Below are positions 8,351-16,869 of a stretch of DNA of 37,929 nucleotides, piece by piece. The stretch covers positions 1-37,929 of the forward strand of contig DATJVZ010000063.1 of the NCBI GenBank assembly GCA_035501575.1, written 5' to 3'. This DNA comes from JAFAGX01 sp035501575. Lineage in GTDB: Bacteria > Acidobacteriota > Terriglobia > Terriglobales > Acidobacteriaceae. How positions within the stretch are numbered: the first letter of the stretch is position 1; every line of letters starts with the position of its first letter. The notes beneath the pieces are model-generated. The model worked only from the letters and a program-made list of their open reading frames with translations, had not been told where the DNA came from and searched no databases. A program made the translations under genes and the position numbers.

Positions 8351-9352
8351 GTGCGGCTTGAGTTGAGCCGAAGCATTCAAGCCAAGGAGTTGGGCCTGCG
8401 AGACTTGCTGGCAGCCGCGAGGTCGGAGGAGTTCTACCCAAAACCATCGATGCTGCACCTTTTCCGTTTTGTGCGGATCGCGTTTTGGCGTGCGTTTGAG
8501 CATGACGCATTTGCCGTCGCCAAGGCTTCCGCCTATTCTTCGATTTTGACCTTTTTCCCCGCCCTCCTGGTGGTTGGTTCGGTGCTCGCGACTTCCCCGC
8601 ACACTGAAGTCTATCTCCGCGAGATTTCTTATGCTGTGGGAAGAATCCTACCGACGGCGAGCACCGCGGCGCTAACCTATCTGACGGAAGGGTCGCTGAA
8701 ACGCCCATTGGGTGTGCTGATCAGCGCTTCCTTGATCACTTTGTGGACGGCCTCCGGGGTGATCATTTCGTGGATGGAAGGTTTTCGCAATGCCTACCAG
8801 CTGCCCAAAACCTGGGGACTGGCCAAGGAGCGCTTGATCGCCTTCTCGCTGGTGATCCTGGCCGGCATTCCGCTGAGCTTTGCCACCGTTCTGGTAGCCT
8901 TCGGCAGCAGCATCGAGGCGCGAATTTTGTTTCAGTCGGATCGCGAGTTCGGTCCGGTCATTCTGCTGCTATGGGCGATAACCCGCTGGTTCATTGCCAC
9001 CCTGACCAGCATTTCGGTGATTGCTTTGATTTACCATAACGCTGTGCCGCGAACCCAGCCCTGGCATAGCACGCTGCCAGGAGCGGCCCTGGCCACCGGG
9101 CTTTGGTTCCTGACCACAGCCTTGTTCGGCTGGTACCTGCAGAATTATGCGGATTACAGTCTGATCTACGGCTCCCTGGGCACGGCCATCGCGCTGCTGG
9201 TGTGGATGTACCTGGTTTCACTGGTTGTTCTGGTTGGGGCGGAATTCAATGCCATGCTGTTCCCGCGCGCCACCTTGGGCAAGGAGCTGAAGGGAATGTC
9301 CTCTTCGAAAGTAGTGGCTGCCGAACGGGAAAAGATCGTCAGCCATAGTTGA
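8351..9352 (+). CDS. YihY/virulence factor BrkB family membrane protein
   Basis: An integral membrane protein of up to 333 residues with about six hydrophobic helices. The N-terminal conserved block DAFAVAKASAYSSILTFFPAL and the C-terminal block YGSLGTAIALLVWMYLV, ending in GAEFNA, are the hallmarks of the YihY/BrkB family (historically mis-named RNase BN). Its molecular function is unsettled; some members are linked to envelope processes or serum resistance. The longest frame begins at a GTG at 8351, but an ATG at 8450 is equally reasonable because the first 33 residues are hydrophilic and lie outside the family domain. Neither start has a well-spaced Shine-Dalgarno sequence. pyk begins 28 bases downstream, so the two may be co-transcribed. 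Confidence 0.92.
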   Translation: MRLELSRSIQAKELGLRDLLAAARSEEFYPKPSMLHLFRFVRIAFWRAFEHDAFAVAKASAYSSILTFFPALLVVGSVLATSPHTEVYLREISYAVGRILPTASTAALTYLTEGSLKRPLGVLISASLITLWTASGVIISWMEGFRNAYQLPKTWGLAKERLIAFSLVILAGIPLSFATVLVAFGSSIEARILFQSDREFGPVILLLWAITRWFIATLTSISVIALIYHNAVPRTQPWHSTLPGAALATGLWFLTTALFGWYLQNYADYSLIYGSLGTAIALLVWMYLVSLVVLVGAEFNAMLFPRATLGKELKGMSSSKVVAAEREKIVSHS

Positions 9353-9380
9353 ATCTAATCTCGGGCTATTCTCCAGACCA

Positions 9381-10901
9381 TTGATCTCACACCGCAAAGC
9401 CAATGACCGACTCGAGCGCCGAAGCCGGCGGACCCACGCCCGGCGAGCCAAGATCATCTGTACGGTGGGACCGGCATCGAATTTGGAGGACGCGCTCAAG
9501 GATCTGATGCGGTTGGGCATGGATGTTGCCCGGTTGAACTTCTCCCACGGTACCCATGAAGAGCACGGAACGGTCATCGAGCGCCTGCGCCGTATCGCTG
9601 CCGGAGAGAATCGCACCATCTCGATCTTGCAGGATCTGCAAGGGCCCAAAATCCGTACCGGGCCGCTTGCGCATCACCAGCCCATCACCCTCGAAGCCGG
9701 ATCGCGCGTCTCGATCACTCCACGCCCGGTCGATGGCACACCCCGGCTGATCTCCACAACCTTTCGCGGTTTAGCGCGAGAGGTCTCGCCGGGCGATCGC
9801 ATCTTGCTTTCCGACGGCCGCATCGAGTTGCGAGTTTCTCGCGTGCATGGTCGGGATGTGGAGTGCGAAGTGGTCAACGGCGGCCAACTCGAAGAGCATC
9901 AGGGTATTAATCTGCCCGGTGTGGCGCTTTCGATTCCCGCGCTCACCGAAAAAGACCGGGTGGATTTGCAGTTTGGGCTGATCCGCGGAGTGGACATGGT
10001 AGCCGTTTCCTTCGTGCGCTCTGCCGCGGATGTCCACAGTGTTCGCAAGATCATCGCCAGTCACGGCGGCGACGTGCCCATCATCGCCAAGCTCGAAAAG
10101 CCGCAAGCGCTCGAACAGCTGGAAGAGATTCTCGAGGCGGCCGACGGGGTAATGGTGGCCCGCGGAGATCTTGGCGTCGAAATGCCGCCCGAGAAAGTGC
10201 CCATCATCCAGAAGCAGGTGATTCATCGCTCGGCCGAATGGCGAAAGCCGGTCATCATCGCCACCCAGATGTTGGAATCGATGGTCGAGAATCCCCGGCC
10301 GACGCGGGCGGAGGCAAGCGACGTGGCCAACGCCATCCTCGACGGCACCGATGCGGTCATGCTTTCGGCCGAGACTGCCAGTGGACGCTATCCCCGGGAG
10401 GCGGTCACGATGATGGCGAAAATCGTGGTCGAAGCGGAGAAAACCATGCGGGAACTCCCCCGCCGGCGTGGCACGAACCACCGGCTAAGCATTGCCGAGA
10501 CGATTTGCGAGTCGATCGCGCATGCCGCCGAAGATTTGCGCATGGGAGCGATCGCCGTGTTTACCGAGACCGGCAATACGGCGCGCATGATTTCGAAGTA
10601 CCGGCCCAAAGCCGAGATTTATGCTTTCAGTGATCTGCCGGTGTGTAATCGCATGAACCTCTATTGGGGAGTTCATCCCGTCGAGCGGGAGCCCGCGCGT
10701 AGCGCCGAGGAGATGCTCTCGGCTGCCACTCACGAACTCTTACGCCGCGGCCGAATCCAGGTAGGCGACGTGCTCGGCGTGGTGGCCGGCACTCAGATGG
10801 CCTCGGGTTCGACAAACTTCATGCGGCTTCACGTGGTCACGCCTAAAGAGGCGCAACAATCGAGGGCCAAACCACAACCCCGGCGGAGGAGAACAGAATG
10901 A
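9381..10901 (+). CDS. pyk: Pyruvate kinase
   Basis: A 506-residue enzyme that converts phosphoenolpyruvate and ADP to pyruvate and ATP, the last step of glycolysis. It shows the N-terminal barrel start RAKIICTVGPAS, DVARLNFSHG, the lid (B) domain at about 105-200, the active-site lysine region PIIAKLEKPQALE, the Mg2+-binding MVARGDLGVEMP and the pyruvate-kinase signature followed by DGTDAVMLSAETASGRYP; the C-terminal allosteric domain runs from about 370 to 490. No in-frame ATG or GTG gives a full N-terminus. A TTG at 9381 is the only sensible start, as a stop lies upstream at 9312. The basic N-terminal stretch before RAKII is longer than usual, and the tail is Arg/Lys-rich. Confidence 0.96.
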   Translation: MISHRKANDRLERRSRRTHARRAKIICTVGPASNLEDALKDLMRLGMDVARLNFSHGTHEEHGTVIERLRRIAAGENRTISILQDLQGPKIRTGPLAHHQPITLEAGSRVSITPRPVDGTPRLISTTFRGLAREVSPGDRILLSDGRIELRVSRVHGRDVECEVVNGGQLEEHQGINLPGVALSIPALTEKDRVDLQFGLIRGVDMVAVSFVRSAADVHSVRKIIASHGGDVPIIAKLEKPQALEQLEEILEAADGVMVARGDLGVEMPPEKVPIIQKQVIHRSAEWRKPVIIATQMLESMVENPRPTRAEASDVANAILDGTDAVMLSAETASGRYPREAVTMMAKIVVEAEKTMRELPRRRGTNHRLSIAETICESIAHAAEDLRMGAIAVFTETGNTARMISKYRPKAEIYAFSDLPVCNRMNLYWGVHPVEREPARSAEEMLSAATHELLRRGRIQVGDVLGVVAGTQMASGSTNFMRLHVVTPKEAQQSRAKPQPRRRRTE

Positions 10902-11027
10902 CAGCGACGGCACCTCTTCTACCGTACGCTTCCGGCCGATGCTGCCTACGCTGACCTCACAGTTAGATTTGCGCTGAATCGAGCGCTCAAGCTCAGGCAT
11001 CGAAAAGAGGTCAGCGGAGAACCATCA

Positions 11028-11468
11028 ATGGAGCATCTTGAGAAGCTCGAGGCAGAAGTGTCGGTTTGGCCCAACATTTCGGTTCATCCCCATCGCTTTG
11101 GCGGCAGGGAATTTCGTTTCCAAGATGCTGAAGTAGGGCACGTGCACCGGGGTGGCGTGGTAGACATCCCATTCCCGCGCTCGGTTCGCGATGCGCTTTT
11201 AGCTGAAGGCCTGGCCGAGGAGCATCCGTGGGTTCCCAACTCGGGGTGGGTTAGTTTTCGCATTCGGGAAGGGCAGGACCTCAACCATGCCCTGTGGCTG
11301 CTGCGCCTGTCGCTGGTGCGCTACCTCCTGAAGGCCGCCGCCGCCCCGCGCCAGCTGTTAGAGAAGGAAAGTGAAGCACTGCACTTGAGTCCTCGCTTTC
11401 AATCGTTGCTCGAACCGTTCATACCCAAAACCGCAAAGCAAGCTTCGAGTGAACCGCTGCCGGCGTGA
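11028..11468 (+). CDS. DUF5519 (luciferase-domain) family protein
   Basis: A 146-residue soluble protein matching the DUF5519 pattern: a start region with HPHRFGGREFRF, then the conserved EVGHVHRGGVVDIPFPRSV, and then PNSGWVSFRIREGQD leading into a C-terminal helix (ALWLLRLSLVRYLL). The histidine-glycine core is conserved across the family, which is also labelled 'luciferase domain' although no light-emitting activity has been shown for most members. A CGGAGA stretch lies 8-13 bases before the ATG. It follows pyk by 126 bases and precedes the oxidoreductase by 61, all on the same strand. No specific function can be given. Confidence 0.83.
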   Translation: MEHLEKLEAEVSVWPNISVHPHRFGGREFRFQDAEVGHVHRGGVVDIPFPRSVRDALLAEGLAEEHPWVPNSGWVSFRIREGQDLNHALWLLRLSLVRYLLKAAAAPRQLLEKESEALHLSPRFQSLLEPFIPKTAKQASSEPLPA

Positions 11469-11529
11469 CGCCGGCGGGAGGACTCGGTATCCCAATCTGA
11501 ACTTCGAATCCCGCAAGGAGAAGTGCGAA

Positions 11530-12471
11530 ATGGAAAACATGAAAGCCGTACGAATCCACAACTACGGCGGGCCGGAAGTGCTCCGGTTCGAAGATGCGCC
11601 ACGCCCAACCCCCGGGTCCGGTGAACTGCTGATAAAAGTCCATGCTGCGGCAGTGAACCCCGTCGATGGGAAAATCCGCGCCGGTTACATGAAGGAAATC
11701 GTTCCCTTTGTGCTCCCCTTTATTCCGGGCTGGGACGTTTCCGGTGTGGTCGAAACAACCGGTTCGGGGGTCACCAAGTTCAAGAAGGGCGACGAAGTCT
11801 ACGCCCGCCCGGATCTCAGCCGGAACGGCGCTTATGCGGAATACATCGTGGTCAAGGAAGCAGAAACCGCCCTAAAACCGCGCTCGGTTGACCATGTGCA
11901 CTCGGCAGCCATTCCCATTGTTGCCTCGACGGCATGGCAGGCGCTGTTCGACCACGCGGCGCTCGCGAACGAGCAAAGGATCCTGATTCACGGTGCGGCT
12001 GGAGGTGTGGGTAGCTTCGCTGTGCAACTGGCGAAGTGGAAGGGGGCATACGTAATTGGGACGGCATCCACACAGAACACGGCGTTTCTGCGGGAATTAG
12101 GCGTGGACGAAGCCATCGACTACGAGAAGACGCGGTTCGAAGATGTAGTTCGTAACGTGAACGTAGTATTCGACACAATCGGCGGAGACACCAGGACGCG
12201 TTCGTGGAAGGTGCTGAAAAAGGGCGGGATTCTGGTTTCGATTGTCGGCCCCCCGCCTTCGGCCGACGAGGCCGCCAAGCATGGTGTACGGTCAGCCTTC
12301 TTCTCCGCGCAGACGAATGCCTCCCAGTTGGCCGAGATTGCCAAGCTCGTCGACTTGGGAAAGGTTTATCCGATCGTAGAGACCGTGCTGCCGCTCGCCG
12401 AAGCCCGACGCGCCCACGAACTCACGGAGAAAGGACACGCTCGAGGCAAGATCGTCTTGAAGGTCGCCTAG
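11530..12471 (+). CDS. NADP-dependent MDR oxidoreductase (quinone oxidoreductase-like)
   Basis: A 313-residue medium-chain dehydrogenase/reductase. The N-terminal GroES-like domain (MKAVRIHNYGGPEVL, then VHAAAVNPVDGKIRAG and GWDVSGVVE) is followed by a Rossmann domain with the nucleotide loop GAAGGVGSFAVQLAK. The structural zinc cysteines of classical alcohol dehydrogenases are absent, which places it with zinc-free quinone/enone reductases using NADPH. The physiological substrate is not predictable. The start is the ATG at 11530, with AAGGAG at about 11515-11520; the frame is open further upstream to 11449 but without family similarity. The C-terminus (AHELTEKGHARGKIVLKV) is complete. Confidence 0.93.
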   Translation: MENMKAVRIHNYGGPEVLRFEDAPRPTPGSGELLIKVHAAAVNPVDGKIRAGYMKEIVPFVLPFIPGWDVSGVVETTGSGVTKFKKGDEVYARPDLSRNGAYAEYIVVKEAETALKPRSVDHVHSAAIPIVASTAWQALFDHAALANEQRILIHGAAGGVGSFAVQLAKWKGAYVIGTASTQNTAFLRELGVDEAIDYEKTRFEDVVRNVNVVFDTIGGDTRTRSWKVLKKGGILVSIVGPPPSADEAAKHGVRSAFFSAQTNASQLAEIAKLVDLGKVYPIVETVLPLAEARRAHELTEKGHARGKIVLKVA

Positions 12472-12512
12472 CTCTGATAGGCGGAGGTGCCTCGGTCAAG
12501 GAGAGGGCGTTT

Positions 12513-12557
12513 GGCGACGGATCTGGCCCTCCAAATGGATTTGGGTGATCCGTCGCC
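12513..12557 (+). terminator. Long nested inverted repeat downstream of oxidoreductase
   Basis: A perfect 10-bp outer stem pairs ggcgacggat (12513-12522) with atccgtcgcc (12548-12557). Inside it an inner stem pairs ccaaa with tttgg (12531-12544, 4-nt loop). It lies 42 bases after the oxidoreductase stop codon, a natural position for transcription termination, but no run of T residues follows. It could be a Rho-type or processing stem, or a structured RNA with the same layout as the element at 4612-4668. Confidence 0.5.
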
Positions 12558-12630
12558 ATGCCCCGATTTATGTCGAAGAGCGTTGTCAGAGCTTAATAGC
12601 CGGGTGGAATAATGCGGGCGCTATTGCGCA

Positions 12631-13510
12631 ATGTTCGTGCAACGATCGATCGAGATCTTCCGGACGGCCGCTGCTTTTTTGATAGTCGCCCTTTGCGCCT
12701 TTAATCTGTCGGCTGCCGATGATATTCAGGAGCAGGTTAACTTCGAGTACCGCGACAAGATTCTGACTCTGCGACGGCCGTACAGCGGAGAACGTTTAAA
12801 ATTCGGAGCGGCCGGCCAACGGCTGGGAGACGCGAAAATCGGTGCCTGGACGGTCGATGGACAGGTGAAAGTGAAGAGCGCGACCCTAGTCGACCGTAAT
12901 CTGAAAATTGAAGGTAGGCGCGTGTGGTTGTTCTTCGATCCGTTCAGACGGCAATTCCGGGATATTGGGAGCGTCAGCCCAGGAGACAAAGCCGCCAGTC
13001 TGTTCAAGACTTTCGCTGATCGAGAACGATGGAAGCAAGTGGTAGAGCAGCCGGTCGAAATCGACGTTGAACTCGCGTCCGGATCCCCCGACTGGAATGG
13101 CTACAGAGGCGATCTTTCTGAATCCAAGCGAGTCGCTGGTTGATGTGCTACCCGGTTTTTGGCGATCGGATTCCGCTGACAAGAATGGTGAAGCGCAAGC
13201 TGAAGCAGAATTAGCTGAGGATTCATAGCGGGTTCAGTCTGGCGTTTCGGCTCTAGAGCCAATGCTGACACCGACTCCAGATTTTTCGGAACCTGCGAGA
13301 CAGGCTGGCTTTGTGGGGCGAGTTACGATGTCTCTGATCGTCGACAAAGACGGCAATCCAAGAAATACCCAGCTCGTCGACCCTGCCGGTCTTGGTCTGG
13401 ACGAAGCATCGGTGAATGCAGTCCAGGGGTGGAAATTCCGACCTGGGCAGAAAGAAGCAAGACCCGTCAACGTACGGCTCAAGGTGGAGACCCGGTTCCA
13501 GCTTTATTGA
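12631..13510 (+). pseudogene. Secreted protein with TonB C-terminal domain, disrupted
   Basis: The first frame (12631-13143) encodes a signal peptide (TAAAFLIVALCAF, then SAADD) and a domain with YRDKILTLRRPYSGERLKF and GAWTVDGQV. The last frame (13262-13510) is a TonB_C-like module (FSEPARQAGFVGRV, GLDEASVNAVQGWKF). Together they match one secreted acidobacterial protein type. Two lesions separate them. An extra C in the C5 run at 13085-13089 shifts the frame; with four Cs the reading continues as ATEAIFLNPSESLVDVLPGFW. An in-frame TAG at 13226-13228 then interrupts it just before RVQSGVSALEP. With both repaired the product would be about 292 residues. An assembly error could account for the homopolymer shift but not for the stop. 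Confidence 0.75.
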
Positions 13511-13570
13511 GGTTCTGGACGGGTTCGACGGGTTGTTCGCATAGTCGGCATCTGCGAACCCTGGTGCATC

Positions 13571-14017
13571 ATGCGCGAGGTCGCCGAATTCATTGCTGTG
13601 CTCAGCTGTGGTTTGTTCGCGGGAGCGGCTGTCTATATCAGCCTGGTCGAGCATCCAGCCAGAATGGAGTGCGGAGTTGAGATAGCGGCGACTGAGTTTC
13701 CACCCAGCTACCGCCGAGCCACCGTTATGCAGGCCAGCATGGCAATGCTGGGTCTGGTCTCGTCGGTAGTGGCGTGGCTAGCCGGGGCGACGTTTTGGTG
13801 GGTCGTTGCCGGCAGCCTTCTGGGTTCGGTCATCCCCTTCACGCTGCTCGTGATTTTTCCAACCAACAAGCAGTTGCTCAATCCCGCGCTCGATCGACGG
13901 TCACAACAAACCGGGCGTCTGCTCGCTCGTTGGGGTGGGTTGCACGCCGTGCGGAGCGTTCTTAGCGGCTTGGCGCTCGTCGTGTGCCTGTACCTGGTGA
14001 TTTTCGCTAAGTCTTAA
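13571..14017 (+). CDS. DUF1772 family membrane protein
   Basis: A 148-residue protein with four predicted transmembrane helices (about 5-27, 55-75, 78-97 and 128-146). The conserved DUF1772 features are visible: an N-terminal helix followed by YISLVEHPARM, then VIFPTNKQLLNPALD after the third helix, and a final WGGLHAVRSVLSGLAL. Fungal relatives include anthrone oxygenases, but bacterial members have no established function. The ATG at 13571 begins immediately before the first helix, with no good Shine-Dalgarno sequence. It follows the broken TonB-C gene by 60 bases and may share its transcript. Confidence 0.85.
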   Translation: MREVAEFIAVLSCGLFAGAAVYISLVEHPARMECGVEIAATEFPPSYRRATVMQASMAMLGLVSSVVAWLAGATFWWVVAGSLLGSVIPFTLLVIFPTNKQLLNPALDRRSQQTGRLLARWGGLHAVRSVLSGLALVVCLYLVIFAKS

Positions 14018-14465
14018 TAGATAGACGTACATTTTCTCTTTTTCTCTTTATACAGACGCTGTGGCAAACTCACTCTGCTCGCTTGCCTTTGGGATCAATG
14101 CGATAACAGCTAATTCGTGAAAAAGCTCGGAACCATTTCGAATTCGCTCGGGACTGGCAAAGTTAACAGTTCCCGAGAGGGGGTTCGGCGCCGTAGGGTT
14201 TAACCTGCCGAATCAGATCGTTACGAGGGTCGTTTGTCACTGAAGGGACTGGGCTACTGTTCAGAGCCTTAGTAGTTCTCAAATTTGATGCCATGCTGGT
14301 CGGCAATTCCGTTCTCCAGTATCTGGTCCTGAGCTCGGCTTCTCCCCGTGTCAGTGAGCGTGATCGAAGTGGCATTGCCCCGAGATCATCTTTCAATTAC
14401 CTGAGCTAGGATTTGGGCTGGGAGCTAACTGAGATGGACTATACGTGCAGGAAGGTCCGGGGGGT
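14018..14465. other. Intergenic region before DUF3300 gene
   Basis: About 450 bases contain no gene I can support. The first 40 bases after the DUF1772 stop are pyrimidine-rich (ttttctctttttctctttat) without a stem. A minus-strand frame at 14163-14396 (77 codons) has no recognisable features. The promoter for the DUF3300-DUF2950 pair is expected here but no clear consensus was found. An AGGAAGG lies shortly before the DUF3300 start. Confidence 0.5.
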
Positions 14466-15704
14466 ATGAGAATGAGTTTCTTAAGGCAATTCCTGGCAAT
14501 CGTGCTTATGGGTACGACTCTGCTGGCGACGACGCCGATGGCGTGCGCCCAAGAGGCGCAGCAGGCCAACCTCTCCGCCAGCGAAGTTGACTCGATTGTT
14601 TCGCCAATCGCGCTTTATCCCGATCAACTGATTGCCCAAATTCTGGGAGCAGCAACCTATCCCGATCAAGTGTCCGCCGCTGATAATTGGATCCAGAGCA
14701 ACGGCGGTCTCAAAGGCGACGCGTTGATGCAAGCGGCGGACAAGCAGCCATGGGATCCGAGCGTGAAAGCTCTCACCCAGTTTCCCTCGGTGCTGGACCA
14801 GATGGCGAAGAACCTGGCCTGGACCTCCGCCCTGGGCGACGCAGCCTACAACCAGCAAAAAGACGTGATGGCATCGATCCAGCGGCTGCGGGCGGAGGCC
14901 AAAGCGGCCGGCAATCTGAAGAGCAGCTCCGAGATAAAAGTGGTGCAGCAGGACCCGCAGACCATTGTGATTCAGCCCGCCAATCCGCAAGTGGTGTATG
15001 TGCCCCAGTACAACCCCTCCGCGGTGTATGGAACTCCGTACCAACCACCGGGATATAGCACGGGGGCAATGGTGGCAACCGGCCTGATTTCTTTTGGACT
15101 CGGAGTCGCGGTCGGCGCCGCCATCAACCACAACAACAGCTGCTGCGGTTGGGGATACGGCGGTTGGGGTTGCAACTGGCACGGGGGAAACGTGGTGTAC
15201 CAGAACAACGTGTACGTCTCCCGCAGCAACACTTTTTACGGGACCAATCGCAATGCCTATCGGAATACCTATTACGGCGGCAACCGTCCCGCCAATTACA
15301 ACTCGAACAACCGTTACAACTACAACGGCGGAAACAATAAAAACGTCAATGTCAGCGGGAACACGGTGAACATCAACACCGGCGGGAACCGCAACACCGT
15401 CAACAACGCCAGTCTCAACTCCAATGTCAACAGCGGTAATCGCAATGCCAACCTTAATAGCGCCAACCGGACCAATACTGCCAACCGGACCAATACCGCC
15501 AACGCCAATCGTGAAAACGCGGGAAATCGTGCATCGCAGGCACCCGCAGCCGACCGGGGATATGGGCAAAAGGCGCAAACGAACTCGGGTGCGTTTGGCG
15601 GTTACAAAGAGGGCGGCAATGCGCGCGCTGAAGCCAACCGGGGAAAACAGAGCATGGGAGGGGGGCGAGAGCGGGCGGAGCGTCCAGCGCGGGGGAGACG
15701 GTAG
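14466..15704 (+). CDS. DUF3300 domain-containing secreted protein with Asn-rich tail
   Basis: A 412-residue exported protein. The signal peptide (FLAIVLMGTTLLATTPMACA, cut near AQE) is followed by the DUF3300 domain (about 30-230) with its conserved SPIALYPDQLIAQILGAATYPDQV, QPWDPSVKALTQFP and PANPQVVYVPQYNP. A glycine-rich hydrophobic patch (TGLISFGLGVAVGAAI) precedes a Cys/Trp/Gly stretch (CCGWGYGGWGC). The last 170 residues or so are dominated by Asn, with Thr, Ser, Ala, Arg and Gly in short repeats such as NRTNTANRTNTAN, and end in a basic tail. DUF3300 has no established function. The ATG at 14466 was chosen over the upstream GTG at 14445 because it sits directly before the signal peptide. 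The DUF2950 gene follows on the same strand, a common pairing. Confidence 0.93.
   Translation: MRMSFLRQFLAIVLMGTTLLATTPMACAQEAQQANLSASEVDSIVSPIALYPDQLIAQILGAATYPDQVSAADNWIQSNGGLKGDALMQAADKQPWDPSVKALTQFPSVLDQMAKNLAWTSALGDAAYNQQKDVMASIQRLRAEAKAAGNLKSSSEIKVVQQDPQTIVIQPANPQVVYVPQYNPSAVYGTPYQPPGYSTGAMVATGLISFGLGVAVGAAINHNNSCCGWGYGGWGCNWHGGNVVYQNNVYVSRSNTFYGTNRNAYRNTYYGGNRPANYNSNNRYNYNGGNNKNVNVSGNTVNINTGGNRNTVNNASLNSNVNSGNRNANLNSANRTNTANRTNTANANRENAGNRASQAPAADRGYGQKAQTNSGAFGGYKEGGNARAEANRGKQSMGGGRERAERPARGRR
15462..15497 (+). repeat. 18-bp tandem duplication in Asn-rich coding region
   Basis: Two adjacent copies of gccaaccggaccaatac plus one variable base (15462-15479 and 15480-15497) encode the repeated residues ANRTNT. 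They differ only in the last base (t or c), which suggests a recent in-frame slippage expansion of the low-complexity tail. Confidence 0.85.
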
Positions 15705-15773
15705 TTGTTGCCTGGGCAAAGTTAGATCGCTGTTTCGGGCGGGTGTAGTCAGCCGGTGGGAAGGAGATGGAAG

Positions 15774-16760
15774 ATGATGGATCGAAGGCACGAATGGAGA
15801 TTCAAGCTGCGGATGGGAGGTTGGGTCCTGCTGGTGATCGCTGTCCTCGGGACCGCTTTCGCGGCCATTGCGGCGGCTCAGGAAACAGGTGAGAAGACCT
15901 TCGCAAACCCAGCCGATGCTTCCAAGGCGTTGTATGACGCGGCGAAGGCCGGCGATCTGACCGCTCTCGAAGCGGTACTGGGGGCCTCGTCGAAGAGCCT
16001 CATCTCTTCCGGCGACAATGTCCAAGACCAAAAAAACCGCGATGATTTCCTCCGCCGCTACGAACAGATGAATCGCTGGGGGAGAGAAACGAACGGCGAC
16101 CAGACGCTGTTCATCGGTGCCGAGAACTGGCCATTCCCGGTTCCCTTGAAGAAAAATGCTGCCGGCCAGTGGTATTTTGACACCAAGGCGGGGGCGCAGG
16201 AGCTCGTGTACCGCCGTGTGGGACGCAACGAATACGCCGCAATCAGGGTATGCGGCGTCCTGGCGTCGGCGCAGATGGAATACTTTGACCAACTGCACGA
16301 CGGCGACACGGTTCATCAGTACGCACAGAAGGTGCTAAGCGATCCGGGTAAGCAGAACGGATTATTCTGGAAAGTTGCCGAAGGTGAGCCGGACAGTCCA
16401 GTCGGCCCGCTCATCGCGTACGCGGCAGGCGAGGGCTACAAGGAAAAGGGAGAGCCCTTCCACGGTTACTTCTTTCGCGTGCTGACGAGCCAGGGAGCCA
16501 AGGCTGCTGGCGGCGCCAAAAACTACATCCTAAACGGAAAAATGACCGGTGGCTTCGCTTTCCTGGCCTATCCTGCCGAATACCGAAACTCCGGCGTGAT
16601 GACTTTTCTGGTGGATAAAAAAGGCGTCATTTACGAGAAGGATCTCGGTGCGGAGACGGTTAATGCCGCCTCAGCGATAACCGCGTTCAATGCAGATTCC
16701 ACCTGGCGGAAGGTCGGTGCCGACACCGAGGATGAAGCCGAAAGCACGGGCAGCGACTAG
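15774..16760 (+). CDS. DUF2950 family secreted protein
   Basis: A 328-residue exported protein of the DUF2950 family. A signal-anchor or signal peptide (WVLLVIAVLGTAFAAIAAAQ) precedes the domain, which has the typical KTFANPADASKALYDAAKAGD near its start, GQWYFDTKAGAQELVYRRVGRNE in the middle, and GYFFRVLTSQGAKAAGGAKNY followed by GGFAFLAYPAEYRNSGVMTF and the closing GVIYEKDLG. The start is the first of two ATGs at 15774, with AAGGAG at 15761-15766; the frame upstream to 15756 has no support. It follows DUF3300 by 69 bases. The two families occur side by side in many genomes, so they probably act together in the envelope; their task is unknown. Confidence 0.94.
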   Translation: MMDRRHEWRFKLRMGGWVLLVIAVLGTAFAAIAAAQETGEKTFANPADASKALYDAAKAGDLTALEAVLGASSKSLISSGDNVQDQKNRDDFLRRYEQMNRWGRETNGDQTLFIGAENWPFPVPLKKNAAGQWYFDTKAGAQELVYRRVGRNEYAAIRVCGVLASAQMEYFDQLHDGDTVHQYAQKVLSDPGKQNGLFWKVAEGEPDSPVGPLIAYAAGEGYKEKGEPFHGYFFRVLTSQGAKAAGGAKNYILNGKMTGGFAFLAYPAEYRNSGVMTFLVDKKGVIYEKDLGAETVNAASAITAFNADSTWRKVGADTEDEAESTGSD

Positions 16761-16869
16761 CCGGCGGAGATACTTTATCGCGTGACTGATTCGGACTAGG
16801 GAAACTCGAGATCGTTTACGACCGACGGTTGGTCGGTTTCCGCTGTTGCGAGCGGCTTGGCGCCTTCCG

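Noticed and set aside
7454..8602. A 382-codon minus-strand frame opposite rpsA
   Set aside because: It is antisense to the S1 repeats, with no recognisable domain.
14481..16316. A 611-codon minus-strand open frame across the DUF3300 and DUF2950 genes
   Set aside because: It is antisense to two clearly recognised genes and has a biased low-complexity Val/Ile/Gly composition caused by the Asn-rich repeat on the other strand.
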